Assembly (NCBI RefSeq): GCF_935822925.1
Contig: NZ_CAKXZS010000008.1
Coordinates: 1 to 64,000 of the forward strand
Direction of reading: 5' to 3'
Source of the DNA: Mesorhizobium ventifaucium
Lineage (GTDB): Bacteria; Pseudomonadota; Alphaproteobacteria; Rhizobiales; Rhizobiaceae
DNA: 64,000 bases
In this document: one piece after another, positions 17,963 to 26,954 of the stretch
Position numbering within the stretch: position 1 is the first letter of the stretch
Layout of the letters: each line of letters starts with the position of its first letter
Program-made: the position numbers and the translations under genes
The notes under the pieces: model-generated
What the model was told of the DNA's origin: nothing
Databases searched by the model: none
The model's input: the letters and a program-made list of their open reading frames with translations, nothing else

Positions 17963-18208
17963 ATGGGGAAGTTTCACCGCCAGCGCAGGATCCATATTTC
18001 GGCGAAGCGGAACCGAAATTGCTTTGTGGCCCCAGGCCCGGGCGATTGGCGACAACGGGAGGCATTTACGCAGCGGCTCGGCGATGAGTGGCTGAACAGC
18101 GTCAGCGCTGCTCTGTTGTTTGTCCCGTCAGCCATTGTCCCGATCTCGGACGGACCAGAGGCCGAGCCTGGTCCTGAGTTCGGCCTGGAAATTCGTCGTC
18201 CGATGTAG
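17963..18208 (+). pseudogene. RES-domain (NAD+-degrading toxin family) fragment
   Basis: In this plus-strand reading the segment FTQRLGDEWLNSVSAALLFVPSAIVP (split here: FTQRLGDEWL, SAALLFVPSAIVP) matches the characteristic late portion of RES toxins, where GDxWL is followed by VPSAIVP. In intact proteins this is followed by NxLINPxHP; here the reading goes to unrelated sequence and stops. No upstream RES residues and no Xre-type antitoxin gene are seen. It sits in the 383-bp gap after the transporter. Likely a decayed toxin remnant; recognition is by motif only. Confidence 0.4.
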
Positions 18209-18321
18209 AATGTCTTAAAGTCATCGTATGCCTTCTGTGCTCAGCGTCGGCCGTCGAGTCGCCTGGCTCGCTTCCGTCGTGCTGAGCACGCGATCAGCGA
18301 AATCCACGGGAGTGGCAACTT

Positions 18322-18774
18322 TCAGGCTGCGGCCGGCAGGTGATCGCGGACCCACCTGACGATCTGTCCCGCCGTCATTGCACCGGATGTGCGCGCAACC
18401 TCCTGTCCGCCATGGAAGAGGATCATGGTCGGGATGCCGCGGATGCCGAGCCTGGCTGCAACGGCCGGCTCATTGTCGGAATTGAGCTTGATCAGGCGAA
18501 CATGCGGCTCCAATTCGTTGGCTGCCGCTTCATAGGCCGGCGCCATCATCTTGCACGGGCCGCACCATGGTGCCCATACATCGACGACGACGGGGAGGCT
18601 GCTTCGCGTGACCTGGCGATCGAAACTCTGTGCATCGACGTCTGCCGGGTGACCCGAGAACAGCTTGGAGCCGCACTTTCCGCATTTCGCGTCCCCGGCA
18701 TTGCGTGCCGGCGGCAGGCGATTGACCCCGCCGCATTTGCCGCAAACCGCCAAATTTTCCCGCGTCATGCCCAT
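18322..18774 (-). CDS. trxC: Thioredoxin 2 (zinc-binding thioredoxin)
   Basis: Encodes 150 residues. An N-terminal zinc module has two CxxC pairs, Cys11/14 (CGKC) and Cys31/34 (CGKC), followed by a thioredoxin fold with active site WCGPC (70-74) and the conserved cis-proline in GIRGIPTMILF. This is the TrxC architecture: a cytoplasmic disulfide reductase that responds to oxidative stress. The start may be two residues later (MTREN). It lies 10 bp after the kinase-fusion gene on the same strand and is probably co-transcribed with it. Confidence 0.93.
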   Translation of the reverse strand: MGMTRENLAVCGKCGGVNRLPPARNAGDAKCGKCGSKLFSGHPADVDAQSFDRQVTRSSLPVVVDVWAPWCGPCKMMAPAYEAAANELEPHVRLIKLNSDNEPAVAARLGIRGIPTMILFHGGQEVARTSGAMTAGQIVRWVRDHLPAAA

Positions 18775-18784
18775 TTACCCATCT

Positions 18785-20368
18785 TTATGCGCGTCGTTCG
18801 TCGCCGTCAGGATGCGGTCTTGAGTGGACATCCCGCGCAGAAGCGGCCGCGTCCGAAAGCTTGGCCAATTCTGCGGCAATATCGGCGAGCTTCCGATCGG
18901 CGTCGACCTTGCGCCAGGTGGACGGGGCGGCCTGTCGCTGCAATTGCCGCGACAAGATATCGACCGTGGCATCAGAAGGACCGCCGCTGCGCTCGCTCAC
19001 GCGCTGCCAAAGAACGAGCGGATCCGCCTCCAGCCAGAATCCGGCGAAAGCAACGTCTCTGCCATTGGCCGCCTTCTCGATGCGGTCGCGATCGGCCGGC
19101 CTGTCAAAGACGGCATCGGCGACCACCGAACCGCCTTCGGAAAGGATCAGGCCGGCGCGCCATGCCATTTCATGGTAGACGCGGTCCGACACCTCCGGTC
19201 GATAAGCCCTGTCCGGCAGCTTCGTCTCGGCCGGCACCCCATGCATCGCCTTGCGGATGCGGTCGCTCTCGACAATGCGGGCACCTGGCGGCGCGCCGAT
19301 ATGTGCGGCAAGTGCCTCGGTAACGGCCGTCTTGCCGGAACCACTCAAGCCGCCGATGGCGATCAGGCGAGGAGGTCTTGCATCGAGAAGTGTTCGGGCA
19401 AGCTCGAAATAGGTTCTGGCCTCGGCACTCAGACCGCCGGAATCAGCACTGCCTTCCTCGATCTGGGTTGCGGTGACGTGCGCGCGCACTGCGGCTCGCA
19501 CTGCCATGAAAAACGGCAGGAGGATGAAGCCGTCCTCGTCGTCTGCCTCGTCGAGGTAGCGGTTCATCACCAGGTTGGCGAGTTCCGGAAAGCCGCGATG
19601 CCAGAGGTCCATCAGCAGGAAGGCCAGGTCGTAGAGCACATCAATGCTGGCGATCTGATCGTTGAATTCGATGCAGTCGAAGAGGCGGGGCTCTCCGTCG
19701 AGGAGACAGATATTGCGCAGATGCAGATCGCCGTGGCATCGCCGGATCTTGCCCGCCGTCTGCCGCCGGTCGAGCAACTCGCGATGGCGGGCGAGGGCGG
19801 TGCGGAAAACCCCGGTGAGTGCCTTGATCTCGGCTTCGTCGAAAACATGGCTGGTGGCAAAACCGGCTTCGTTGATGGCGAGCACGCCTGCCAGGTTCGC
19901 GGATCCGCTGCCCCTGTGGACCTCCAGCGCGCCGCGATGATAGCGCACGATTATGCGCGCGACCGCCGTCATCAGCGCAGGCGTCAGTTCGCCGCCGACT
20001 GCCATTCGATCGAGCAGCTTCGACTGGTCGAAGCGGACCATCTCGATCGCCGCATCGACCAGTTTGCCGCTTCCGTCGAAGGCGAGCCTGCCGCAGGCCT
20101 CTCGGGTGATGCGCCGCACCCCGAGATAGAGGCCGGGCGCGGTCCTGGAGTTGAGCTCGACCTCCTTCTCGCAGGCGGCGAGCCGCAGCGCCGGGGTCGA
20201 GAAGTCGACATAGGGCAGCCTGACAGCTCGCTTGATCTTGTAGGCGCGCTGGCCAACCAGGAAGATGCGCGAGATGTGGGTTTCGATCGCCTCGACCGGC
20301 CCGCTCTCGCCAAATGCGGCAGGGTCCATCAACATCGCGGCCACGGATTGCTGATCCTCGACGATCAT
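18785..20368 (-). CDS. Phosphotransferase/P-loop kinase fusion (APH-like plus AAA33 domain)
   Basis: Encodes 527 residues from MIVEDQQ, preceded by AGAGAGGCG; a start at 20437 adds 23 residues without domain character. The N-terminal part (about 25-330) is an aminoglycoside-phosphotransferase-like kinase: catalytic loop HGDLHLRN (212-219) and metal-binding LFDCIEFND (229-237). The C-terminal part (335-510) is a P-loop kinase: Walker A GGLSGSGKT (339-347), and ARIVESDRIRK with a lid-like arginine-rich region. Families with this pairing are called bifunctional APH/ATP-binding proteins, and their substrate is not established. No resistance role should be inferred. Upstream of trxC. Confidence 0.82.
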   Translation of the reverse strand: MIVEDQQSVAAMLMDPAAFGESGPVEAIETHISRIFLVGQRAYKIKRAVRLPYVDFSTPALRLAACEKEVELNSRTAPGLYLGVRRITREACGRLAFDGSGKLVDAAIEMVRFDQSKLLDRMAVGGELTPALMTAVARIIVRYHRGALEVHRGSGSANLAGVLAINEAGFATSHVFDEAEIKALTGVFRTALARHRELLDRRQTAGKIRRCHGDLHLRNICLLDGEPRLFDCIEFNDQIASIDVLYDLAFLLMDLWHRGFPELANLVMNRYLDEADDEDGFILLPFFMAVRAAVRAHVTATQIEEGSADSGGLSAEARTYFELARTLLDARPPRLIAIGGLSGSGKTAVTEALAAHIGAPPGARIVESDRIRKAMHGVPAETKLPDRAYRPEVSDRVYHEMAWRAGLILSEGGSVVADAVFDRPADRDRIEKAANGRDVAFAGFWLEADPLVLWQRVSERSGGPSDATVDILSRQLQRQAAPSTWRKVDADRKLADIAAELAKLSDAAASARDVHSRPHPDGDERRA

Positions 20369-20701
20369 CGGACGCCTCTCTGTTTCGTATCCAACCTGGG
20401 GAAACCAGCGAGCGTGGTCGCTGAAATTCCGCGCCATCAGGCCCTTGCTGCCACAGCGCCTGGATATGCTTGGATATAACCAGCCAGGTCACGGATGCGT
20501 TCCGTGATGCTGCTGCTCCGGTGTTCGGGGCGTATTTCTTGGCGTCCTCCGGCGGCCTGGAACCTGTTGGCGCCGGCCCGTGGGTCACGTTGATACGGAT
20601 CGAATGATGCCCGGCGGCGTTCTTCACTCGGCGCAAGGAGCGCCGAGCCGTCTCGCTGTTGTTGCAACGACGATTAGCTTTTAGATCGGGAGCAGCCGCC
20701 A
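20369..20701. other. Intergenic gap with one hairpin, no supported gene
   Basis: This 333-bp gap separates the kinase fusion from the universal stress protein gene. Minus-strand readings of 60-100 codons exist but are rich in arginine and lack any recognisable family or clean ribosome site. CTCGGCGC and GCGCCGAG (20627-20647) form an 8-bp hairpin about 55 bases upstream of the stress protein start. Confidence 0.4.
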
Positions 20702-21525
20702 ATGGCTTTCAGGACGATACTTGCCGTTACGGGACCGAACGAGGGAGACGGTGATCTCAAGCTTGCTGCCGATCTATGCAACGAGATCGGCGGCCATCTT
20801 GCTGTTCTGGTGGTTGCCGTAGCTGCGCCGCCACCAGTAGGGGAGTATGCCGCGGTCGTTTCAGGAGCCTGGCTCGACGAGCGTCGGGCCGTCGAGGAAC
20901 TGTTGAAGAAGCGAACTGCTGACCTGTCGGCTTTTCTCGCCGGCAGCGTGCTTTCGGCCGATGTTTCGAGCGAATATCCGGAACCCGGCTGGGTCGACCA
21001 CACCATCGGCCGCCGTGCCCGCTACGCCGACATCACGGTCATTGGACCGGAGCTGCTTGCCAGCGAAACGCTGAAAAGCAAAGCGATCGAAGGCGCATTG
21101 TTTTCTTCGGGAAAGCCCTTGCTGCTCGTCCCCGAGGGGTCGCGGCCGACAATGAAGCCGAAGCGCGTGCTGGTCGCCTGGGATGCCCGTCTGGAGGCAT
21201 CGCGTGCCGTCCGCGAATCCCTCGACATGCTGCCAGACGCCGACGAGGTGCACCTTGTCATGGTCGATCCGGTGGCGGACGAATACCGCCACGGGGCCGA
21301 ACCCGGAGCCGACGCCGCTGCCTATCTCGCGCGGCATGGCGTGAATGTCACGGTCGACCGGCTACCCAGCCTGGACCATTCAGTCGTCGACACGCACTCG
21401 ACATCGCGGCCGACCTGTTGGTGATGGGCGCCTATGGTCATTCCCAGTTGCGCGAGCGCATCTTCGGCGGCGTCACCGTCTCGATGCTTGAAGACCCGTC
21501 GATGCCGATCCTTATGGCGCGTTAG
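20702..21525 (+). pseudogene. Universal stress protein, C-terminal frameshift
   Basis: The first frame encodes 240 residues: two UspA-like halves, with MAFRTILAVTG at the start and VLVAWDARLEASRAVRE at the second half, and stops at 21424. In the next frame, from about 21388, the missing family ending is present: RHALDIAADLLVMGAYGHS then LRERIFGGVT and ending in MPILMAR at 21525. In intact homologues these are one frame, so the break is near 21380-21390, a minus-one shift possibly with a small deletion. The Usp ATP-loop GxxGHSxxRE-type motif lies wholly in the displaced part. Could be a real lesion or a base-call error. The protein would otherwise be a cytoplasmic stress-response factor. Confidence 0.75.
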
Positions 21526-21604
21526 CCGTCAGCCTGGCGCGGACCTCGGTCAGTCCACCGGCCAGAGGCGGGCGGTTTCGGGAACGTTAAGTATTTGTTT
21601 TTTC

Positions 21605-21681
21605 TGGTCGGAGTGGCAGGATTTGAACCTGCGACCCCATCGTCCCGAACGATGTGCGCTACCAGGCTGCGCTACACTCCG
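21605..21681 (-). tRNA. tRNA-Pro (anticodon CGG)
   Basis: On the minus strand the sequence folds into a cloverleaf: acceptor CGGAGTG pairs with CACTCCG, D-arm GCGC...GCGC, anticodon stem CATCG/CGATG around the loop TTCGGGA giving anticodon CGG, T-arm GCAGG/CCTGC with loop TTCAAAT. CCA is encoded at the 3' end (complement of 21605-21607). Confidence 0.95.
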
Positions 21682-21884
21682 TGACCAGACCGCGGGCTTA
21701 TAGCCGCCGTGCTTCGTTCCTGCAAGCGCCAATGGCAGCGCTTCTATCGCATTTCTTGCCGTTTCGCCTTAACGTCATACAGGTTTAAGTTCCCCGCGCG
21801 ATAAACACCGCTTAACGGCTCGTGTAATAGGCATGGCCACCCGCCTTGAAACCACTCTGAATCCAGTCGCTTGGAGTTGCTGTC

Positions 21885-23405
21885 TTGTCCCTGAAGATCG
21901 TTAGTGAAGCCGTTCCCAACACCTTCGAGTTCGAAACCTCGGCGCTGATCAAGGCGTCCGGCTTTCGTGAGTATGATGCGCGCTGGTGGTTCGGCCATCC
22001 TGGCTCTGCCGAGCCGCCGGAGCTCAACCTGATCGGTGTCCAGGCGCTCGGCATGGGACTCGGCACGCTGATCCGGCGCTTGGGGGCCGGGCCGGACATC
22101 GTGACCGGGCATGATTTCCGCTCCTATTCGCTGGCGATCAAGCTGGCGCTGGTTTCCGGGCTGATGGCCGCCGGCGCGCGGGTCAGGGATATCGGGCTGG
22201 CGCTGTCGCCGATGGCCTATTTCGCCCAGTTCGCGCTCGATACGCCGTCCGTCGCCATGGTCACCGCCTCGCATAATGAAAACGGCTGGAGCGGCGTCAA
22301 GATGGGGGCAGCGCGTCCCCTGACCTTCGGCCCGGAGGAAATGAGCGCATTGAAGACGATCGTGCTTGCCGGCGACTTCGATCTGGTCGGCGGCGGCTCC
22401 TATGAATTCGTTGCGGATTTCCGCAAAACCTATCTGGACGACCTGACCCGGGACAAGCGCATATCGAGAAAGCTCAAGGTGGTCGCCGCCTGCGGCAACG
22501 GCACTGCCGGCGCCTTTGCACCGGAAGCGCTGGAACGGATCGGCTGCGAGGTGGTGCCGCTCGATGTCGAACTCGATCATACGTTTCCGAACTACAATCC
22601 TAACCCCGAAGACATGAAGATGCTGCACGCGATCCGCGACAAGGTGCTGGAAACTGGAGCCGATGTCGGACTTGGCTTCGACGGCGATGGCGACCGCTGC
22701 GGCGTGGTCGACAATGAAGGCAACGAGATCTTCGCCGACAAGGTCGGCGTCATGCTCGCGCGCGACATCGCGCGACTGCATCCGGGCTCGACCTTCGTCG
22801 TCGATGTCAAGTCGACCGGATTGTTCAACACCGACGCCGCCTTGCGTGCCGAAGGCGCCGTCACCGACTATTGGAAGACCGGCCACTCCTACATAAAACG
22901 CCGCGTGGCTGAGCTTGGCGCCATCGCCGGGTTCGAGAAATCCGGTCATTTCTTCTTCAATCCGCCGATCGGGCGCGGCTATGACGATGGTCTCATCACA
23001 GCCATCGCCATCTGCCAGATGCTGGATCGCAGCCCGACCAGCAGCATGGCCGATCTCTATCGCGACCTGCCGCTGACCTTCGGCACGCCGACCATGTCGC
23101 CGCACTGCGCCGACGAGCTGAAATACGGCGTGGTCGAGCGGGTCGTTTCCGATTTCCAGGCAATGAAGCAGGACGGCACGGACTTCGCCGGCCAGAAGAT
23201 CGCCGACCTGATAACCGTCAATGGCGTGCGCGTAGTGGCCGAGGACGGTACCTGGGGCCTGGTGCGGGCGTCGTCGAACAAGCCGGAGCTGGTCGTGGTG
23301 GTGGAGAGCCCGGTGTCGTCGGAGCGGCGCCGGCAGATGTTCGAAGCCGTCGATGCAGTGCTGCGCCGCAGCCCGGAAGTCGGCGCTTATAACCAGACCT
23401 TCTAG
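21885..23405 (+). CDS. Phosphomannomutase/phosphoglucomutase
   Basis: Encodes 506 residues from TTG at 21885, with GGAG about 11 bases upstream. The alpha-D-phosphohexomutase family motifs are all present: active-site serine Ser129 in TASHNENG, metal loop DGDGDR (266-271), sugar-binding loop GFEKSGHFFF, and the C-terminal phosphate loop (RASSNKPELVV). It interconverts hexose 1- and 6-phosphates for exopolysaccharide, lipopolysaccharide or glucan synthesis; ExoC of Sinorhizobium is a likely counterpart but this was not tested. Monocistronic with a hairpin after the stop. Confidence 0.92.
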   Translation: MSLKIVSEAVPNTFEFETSALIKASGFREYDARWWFGHPGSAEPPELNLIGVQALGMGLGTLIRRLGAGPDIVTGHDFRSYSLAIKLALVSGLMAAGARVRDIGLALSPMAYFAQFALDTPSVAMVTASHNENGWSGVKMGAARPLTFGPEEMSALKTIVLAGDFDLVGGGSYEFVADFRKTYLDDLTRDKRISRKLKVVAACGNGTAGAFAPEALERIGCEVVPLDVELDHTFPNYNPNPEDMKMLHAIRDKVLETGADVGLGFDGDGDRCGVVDNEGNEIFADKVGVMLARDIARLHPGSTFVVDVKSTGLFNTDAALRAEGAVTDYWKTGHSYIKRRVAELGAIAGFEKSGHFFFNPPIGRGYDDGLITAIAICQMLDRSPTSSMADLYRDLPLTFGTPTMSPHCADELKYGVVERVVSDFQAMKQDGTDFAGQKIADLITVNGVRVVAEDGTWGLVRASSNKPELVVVVESPVSSERRRQMFEAVDAVLRRSPEVGAYNQTF

Positions 23406-23443
23406 GTTCTCTCATTTCATCGCGGCGTGAGAAGGCCACGATG

Positions 23444-23486
23444 GGAAGCGGACCAAGTGTTTCGCGTTGCAGTTGGTCCGCTCCCT
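23444..23486 (+). terminator. Long stem-loop after the phosphohexomutase
   Basis: GGGAAGCGGACCAA (23444-23457 area) pairs with TTGGTCCGCTCCC (23474-23486) with one bulged A, around a 15-base loop. A short T-containing stretch follows only later, so it may end transcription of both converging genes but is not a classical terminator. Confidence 0.5.
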
Positions 23487-23519
23487 CAGGTTTTCATCGG
23501 CCGATGATGTCTACGGGAC

Positions 23520-24407
23520 TCAGGCAGCGGAATAAGCCCGCTCAAGGGCACGCCAGTCGAACTTCCGCGCCCAGTCAGCAAAACTGTGCCAGAGGACCTC
23601 CGGGAAATCCCTGTGCAAGGCAGCGATATCAACGTCATAGCCGACGCGGTCGAACCATTCGAACATCAGCGCCGTATCTTCGCTTTGTTGGCGAGCCACC
23701 GCGATTGGAATTGCCTGATAGATGATCGGGCGGCCGATGGACTGCGAAAGGATCTTGGCCTGGTCTTCGCCGGACAACTCATCTCCCGCAATATCGAAGC
23801 GCTTGCCGAACACGCGCTCGCGCCGCTCGACCAGGGCAGCAACGAAGGTTCCGATGTCGGCAAGGGCGACCAGCTGGAGGACACGTTTGGCGGGCATTGC
23901 AAAGGCATGCGTGCCCTGGCTGAGCGCGCCGATCGACCACGGCGCGACGAAATTCTCCATGAAGGCAACCGGGGCGCTGATCGTATAGGGAATGCCGAGC
24001 CGTTCGACATGCTGCTCGACGAGATATTTGCTTTCGAAATGCGGGATGCCGGTTTTCTTGTTGGCATCGGCAACGGACGAATAGATCAGATGCCCGACAC
24101 CTGCAGCCTTGGCTGCATCGGCGGCTAGAATCCCCTGGCGGGTCTCCTCTTCCATTCCGGCTTCGTAGCTGTTGCCCATCAAGAACATGGTGTCGACGTC
24201 TTTGACTGCCTTCACAATGGAGGCCGTATCGCCGAGATCGCCGGCCACGATCTCGGCGCCTACCGACGCCAGCTGCCGTGCGCCATCGCTGTCCGGCTTG
24301 CGGGTCAGTGCCTTGACGCTATGTCCACTCGACAGCAAAGCACGCGCAACTGCGCCGCCTTGCTGGCCGGTGGCGCCGGTCACTAGAACGCTTAGTTTGG
24401 TGGTCAT
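23520..24407 (-). CDS. NmrA-like NAD(P)-binding protein
   Basis: Encodes 295 residues. Rossmann motif LVTGATGQQGG (8-18), an NmrA pattern with HLIYSSVAD and PHFESKYLVEQHVERLG. NmrA-type proteins bind NAD(P) and act as redox sensors or quinone/azo reductases. Divergent from the LysR-type regulator, so probably its target. Catalytic activity is not certain. Confidence 0.85.
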   Translation of the reverse strand: MTTKLSVLVTGATGQQGGAVARALLSSGHSVKALTRKPDSDGARQLASVGAEIVAGDLGDTASIVKAVKDVDTMFLMGNSYEAGMEEETRQGILAADAAKAAGVGHLIYSSVADANKKTGIPHFESKYLVEQHVERLGIPYTISAPVAFMENFVAPWSIGALSQGTHAFAMPAKRVLQLVALADIGTFVAALVERRERVFGKRFDIAGDELSGEDQAKILSQSIGRPIIYQAIPIAVARQQSEDTALMFEWFDRVGYDVDIAALHRDFPEVLWHSFADWARKFDWRALERAYSAA

Positions 24408-24462
24408 GTGCTTGCTCCTTCTTTTTCCGATGGAGCAAAATTAGGGTTTGTCACATTGATGC

Positions 24463-24479
24463 ATAATTGCCTATAATTG
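24463..24479. promoter_or_regulatory. Possible LysR regulator binding site: ATAATTG direct repeat
   Basis: ATAATTG occurs at 24463-24469 and 24473-24479, ten bases (one helical turn) apart, in the AT-rich gap between the divergent NmrA and LysR genes. LysR proteins commonly bind such A+T-rich sites between themselves and the gene they control. No clear T-N11-A dyad is seen. Confidence 0.35.
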
Positions 24480-24506
24480 GAAAACTTTGTCCCATATGTG
24501 GATACA

Positions 24507-25418
24507 ATGCTTGATCTCAATGATATCGTCGTGTTCGCTCGCGTCGTCGAAGCTGGCAGCTTCACCGCTGCCGCGCGGCTACTTGCCATGCCCAAGACGA
24601 CGGTCAGTCGACGCGTTGCCGCGCTCGAGCGTGAGGTTGGGGTCCGCCTGCTGCAGCGCACGACGCGCAGCCTCAACGTGACGGATGCCGGGCGTCTCTA
24701 TTACGAGCAGAGCAGCCAGGCGCTGCGGACGATCGAGGAAGCAAATTTGCGCCTCGCGGAGGCAAGAGCGGAGCCATCGGGCACGATTCGCATTTCGGCG
24801 CCCGTTGGCTTCGGCGGCTATTTCCTCACCCAGGCGATGGTCGACTTTCTTGCGATGTATCCAAAAACCAAGGTCGAACTGCGCCTGACCGACGACAAAC
24901 TCAACCTGGTTGAGGATGGTATAGATCTCGCCTTCCGAACCGGCGTCCTTCAGGATTCGACGCTGATTGCCCGCAAACTCGGTTCCACGCACAGGCTGCT
25001 CTGCGCCAGCCCGGACTATCTCGCAGGGCACGGGATGCCGGAACGCCTGGCGGATCTCGCGCACCACCAGTGCGTCATCGCAGGCCCTTCGACCTCGGGC
25101 ACCCATTGGGTGCTGGACGGGCCACACGGTCAGGAAACGGTCACGGTGGCCGGGCGCTTCGCCGCGAATGAAATGCAGGCGGTCGTTGCGGCCACGCTCG
25201 CAGGCTTCGGCATCGCCCAATTGCCGCACAGCATCGCCGAGCCCCTCATCAATGGGGGGCGGCTGAGCCGCGTTCTCCGGGACTACACGACTCCGGTCGG
25301 CGGGCTGCATGTCCTATATCCGAGCAGCCGGCATCTTTCGCCCCTCGTCAAGGCATTCATCGAGCTCGCATCCGACCGGATTTCCAGTCGGGCAAATACA
25401 GCGGCTGACCAGCAGTAG
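24507..25418 (+). CDS. LysR-family transcriptional regulator
   Basis: Encodes 303 residues from MLDLNDI; an upstream in-frame ATG adds only ten residues. The N-terminal winged helix-turn-helix reads GSFTAAARLLAMPKTTVSRRV (18-38), and the substrate-binding domain covers about 90-295 (GTIRISAPVGFGGYFL). It probably controls the divergent NmrA gene. Effector unknown. Confidence 0.92.
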   Translation: MLDLNDIVVFARVVEAGSFTAAARLLAMPKTTVSRRVAALEREVGVRLLQRTTRSLNVTDAGRLYYEQSSQALRTIEEANLRLAEARAEPSGTIRISAPVGFGGYFLTQAMVDFLAMYPKTKVELRLTDDKLNLVEDGIDLAFRTGVLQDSTLIARKLGSTHRLLCASPDYLAGHGMPERLADLAHHQCVIAGPSTSGTHWVLDGPHGQETVTVAGRFAANEMQAVVAATLAGFGIAQLPHSIAEPLINGGRLSRVLRDYTTPVGGLHVLYPSSRHLSPLVKAFIELASDRISSRANTAADQQ

Positions 25419-25427
25419 CCGCGAGCC

Positions 25428-26891
25428 TCAATAGGAGCTCGCCACATCCCCGGTCTCGACATAGACCGACTTCAGCTGCGAATAGAGCGCCAGCGCCGCC
25501 AGCGAATTTTCGCGGCCGATACCCGACTGCTTGAAGCCGCCGAAGGGAATCTCGACCGGCGTCAGATTATAGGCGTTGATCCAGCAGGTGCCGGCCTGCA
25601 GCTCGGCGATGACGCGGTGGGCGCGTGGCAGGTCGCGCGTGAACACGCCGGCGGCAAGGCCGAATTCGGTATCGTTGGCGCGGTCGATCACCTCGTCCTC
25701 ACCGTCGAATTTCAGCACGCTCATCACAGGCCCGAAAATCTCCTCGCGCGCGATGCGCATCGTGTCGGTGACGCCGGTGAAGACCGTCGGCTCGACGAAG
25801 AAGCCGCCTTGGAAACCCTGCAGCGACGGCACGTTGCCGCCGCAGGCGAGCACAGCACCATCCTGCTTGCCGGCTTCGATATAGAAGATGACCTTCTCGT
25901 GCTGGGCCTTGGAGACAAGCGGCCCCATCTGCGTTTCCTGGTCGAGCGGATCGCCGATACGGATTTTCTTGGTCCGCTCGACCAGCCGTTCGACGAAACG
26001 GTCGTGGATGCCCTTCTGCACAAACACCCGCGTGCCGTTGGAGCAGATCTGGCCGGTCGAATAGAAATTGCCGAGCATGGCGCCGCCGATGGCATTTTCG
26101 AGATCGGCATCGTCGAAGACGATCAGCGGCGACTTGCCGCCAAGCTCCATGGTGGCATGCTTCATCTTCGAGCCGGCGAGCGACAGCACCTTGCGGCCGG
26201 TCGGTACCGAGCCCGTCACCGAGACCTTGGCGACGACATCGTGGTCGACGAGGCCGGCGCCGACATCGCCATAGCCCTGCACGACGTTGAACAGCCCGTC
26301 GGGCAGGCCGGCCTCGGTATAGATTTCGGCGAGCGCCAGCGCCGACAGCGGCGTGTTCTCCGACGGCTTGAACACCATGGCGTTGCCCATGGCGAGGGCC
26401 GGCGCCGATTTCCAGCCGGCGATCTGGATCGGGTAGTTCCAGGCGCCGATGCCGACGCAGACGCCCAGCGCCTCGCGCCGTGTATACGCAAAGGGTCCGC
26501 CGAGATCGATGAACTCGCCATTATAGGCTGCGACCGCGCCGCCGAAATATTCGAGGCAGTCGGCTGCCGATGGCGCATCCGCCACCAGCGTCTCCTGGAT
26601 TGCCTTACCGGTATCCAGCGTCTCGAGGCGCGCCAGGTCGGCGTTGCGCGCGCGCAATATTTCGGCGGCGCGGCGCAGGATGCGCCCGCGCTCGACCGGC
26701 TTCAGCCGCGCCCAGGCCGGTTGTGCTGCACGCGCTGCTTCGATCGCCAGTTCCAGCACGTTCGGCGTCGCCGAACGCAGCATCGCGATGGTCTCGCCGG
26801 TCGCCGGATAGACGACCGGCAGCGGCGCACCTTGCTCATCGTCGATGTAGCGTCCGTTGACATAGTGCGATGCCTTTGGCTGGGCGCGCAT
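25428..26891 (-). CDS. betB: Betaine aldehyde dehydrogenase
   Basis: Encodes 487 residues from [10 protein letters not shown], with GGAGAAGG upstream; an extension to 26951 is not used. It is an aldehyde dehydrogenase with NAD loop [10 protein letters not shown], general base Glu249 (MELGGK) and nucleophile Cys283 ([11 protein letters not shown]). The sequence [11 protein letters not shown] and GQICSNGTR match the betaine aldehyde type. It oxidises betaine aldehyde to glycine betaine with NAD(P)+. It follows betA with a 63-bp gap in the bet operon. Confidence 0.95.
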   Translation of the reverse strand: MRAQPKASHYVNGRYIDDEQGAPLPVVYPATGETIAMLRSATPNVLELAIEAARAAQPAWARLKPVERGRILRRAAEILRARNADLARLETLDTGKAIQETLVADAPSAADCLEYFGGAVAAYNGEFIDLGGPFAYTRREALGVCVGIGAWNYPIQIAGWKSAPALAMGNAMVFKPSENTPLSALALAEIYTEAGLPDGLFNVVQGYGDVGAGLVDHDVVAKVSVTGSVPTGRKVLSLAGSKMKHATMELGGKSPLIVFDDADLENAIGGAMLGNFYSTGQICSNGTRVFVQKGIHDRFVERLVERTKKIRIGDPLDQETQMGPLVSKAQHEKVIFYIEAGKQDGAVLACGGNVPSLQGFQGGFFVEPTVFTGVTDTMRIAREEIFGPVMSVLKFDGEDEVIDRANDTEFGLAAGVFTRDLPRAHRVIAELQAGTCWINAYNLTPVEIPFGGFKQSGIGRENSLAALALYSQLKSVYVETGDVASSY

Positions 26892-26954
26892 GGGACCTTC
26901 TCCAAACTGTCTTTCGATGGGACCGGCGGGGCGGACAGTCCGCCGGATCATCGC

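Noticed and set aside
18824..20479. 551-codon plus-strand reading opposite the kinase fusion
   Set aside because: Antisense shadow of a gene with clear kinase motifs.
20437..20667. 76-codon minus-strand reading whose stop overlaps a possible kinase start (TGATG)
   Set aside because: Overlap looks attractive, but the sequence has no family or good ribosome site and the kinase better starts at 20368.
21434..21703. Reading containing SEWQDLNLRPHRPERCA
   Set aside because: Classic false translation across a tRNA gene; the tRNA-Pro is on the other strand.
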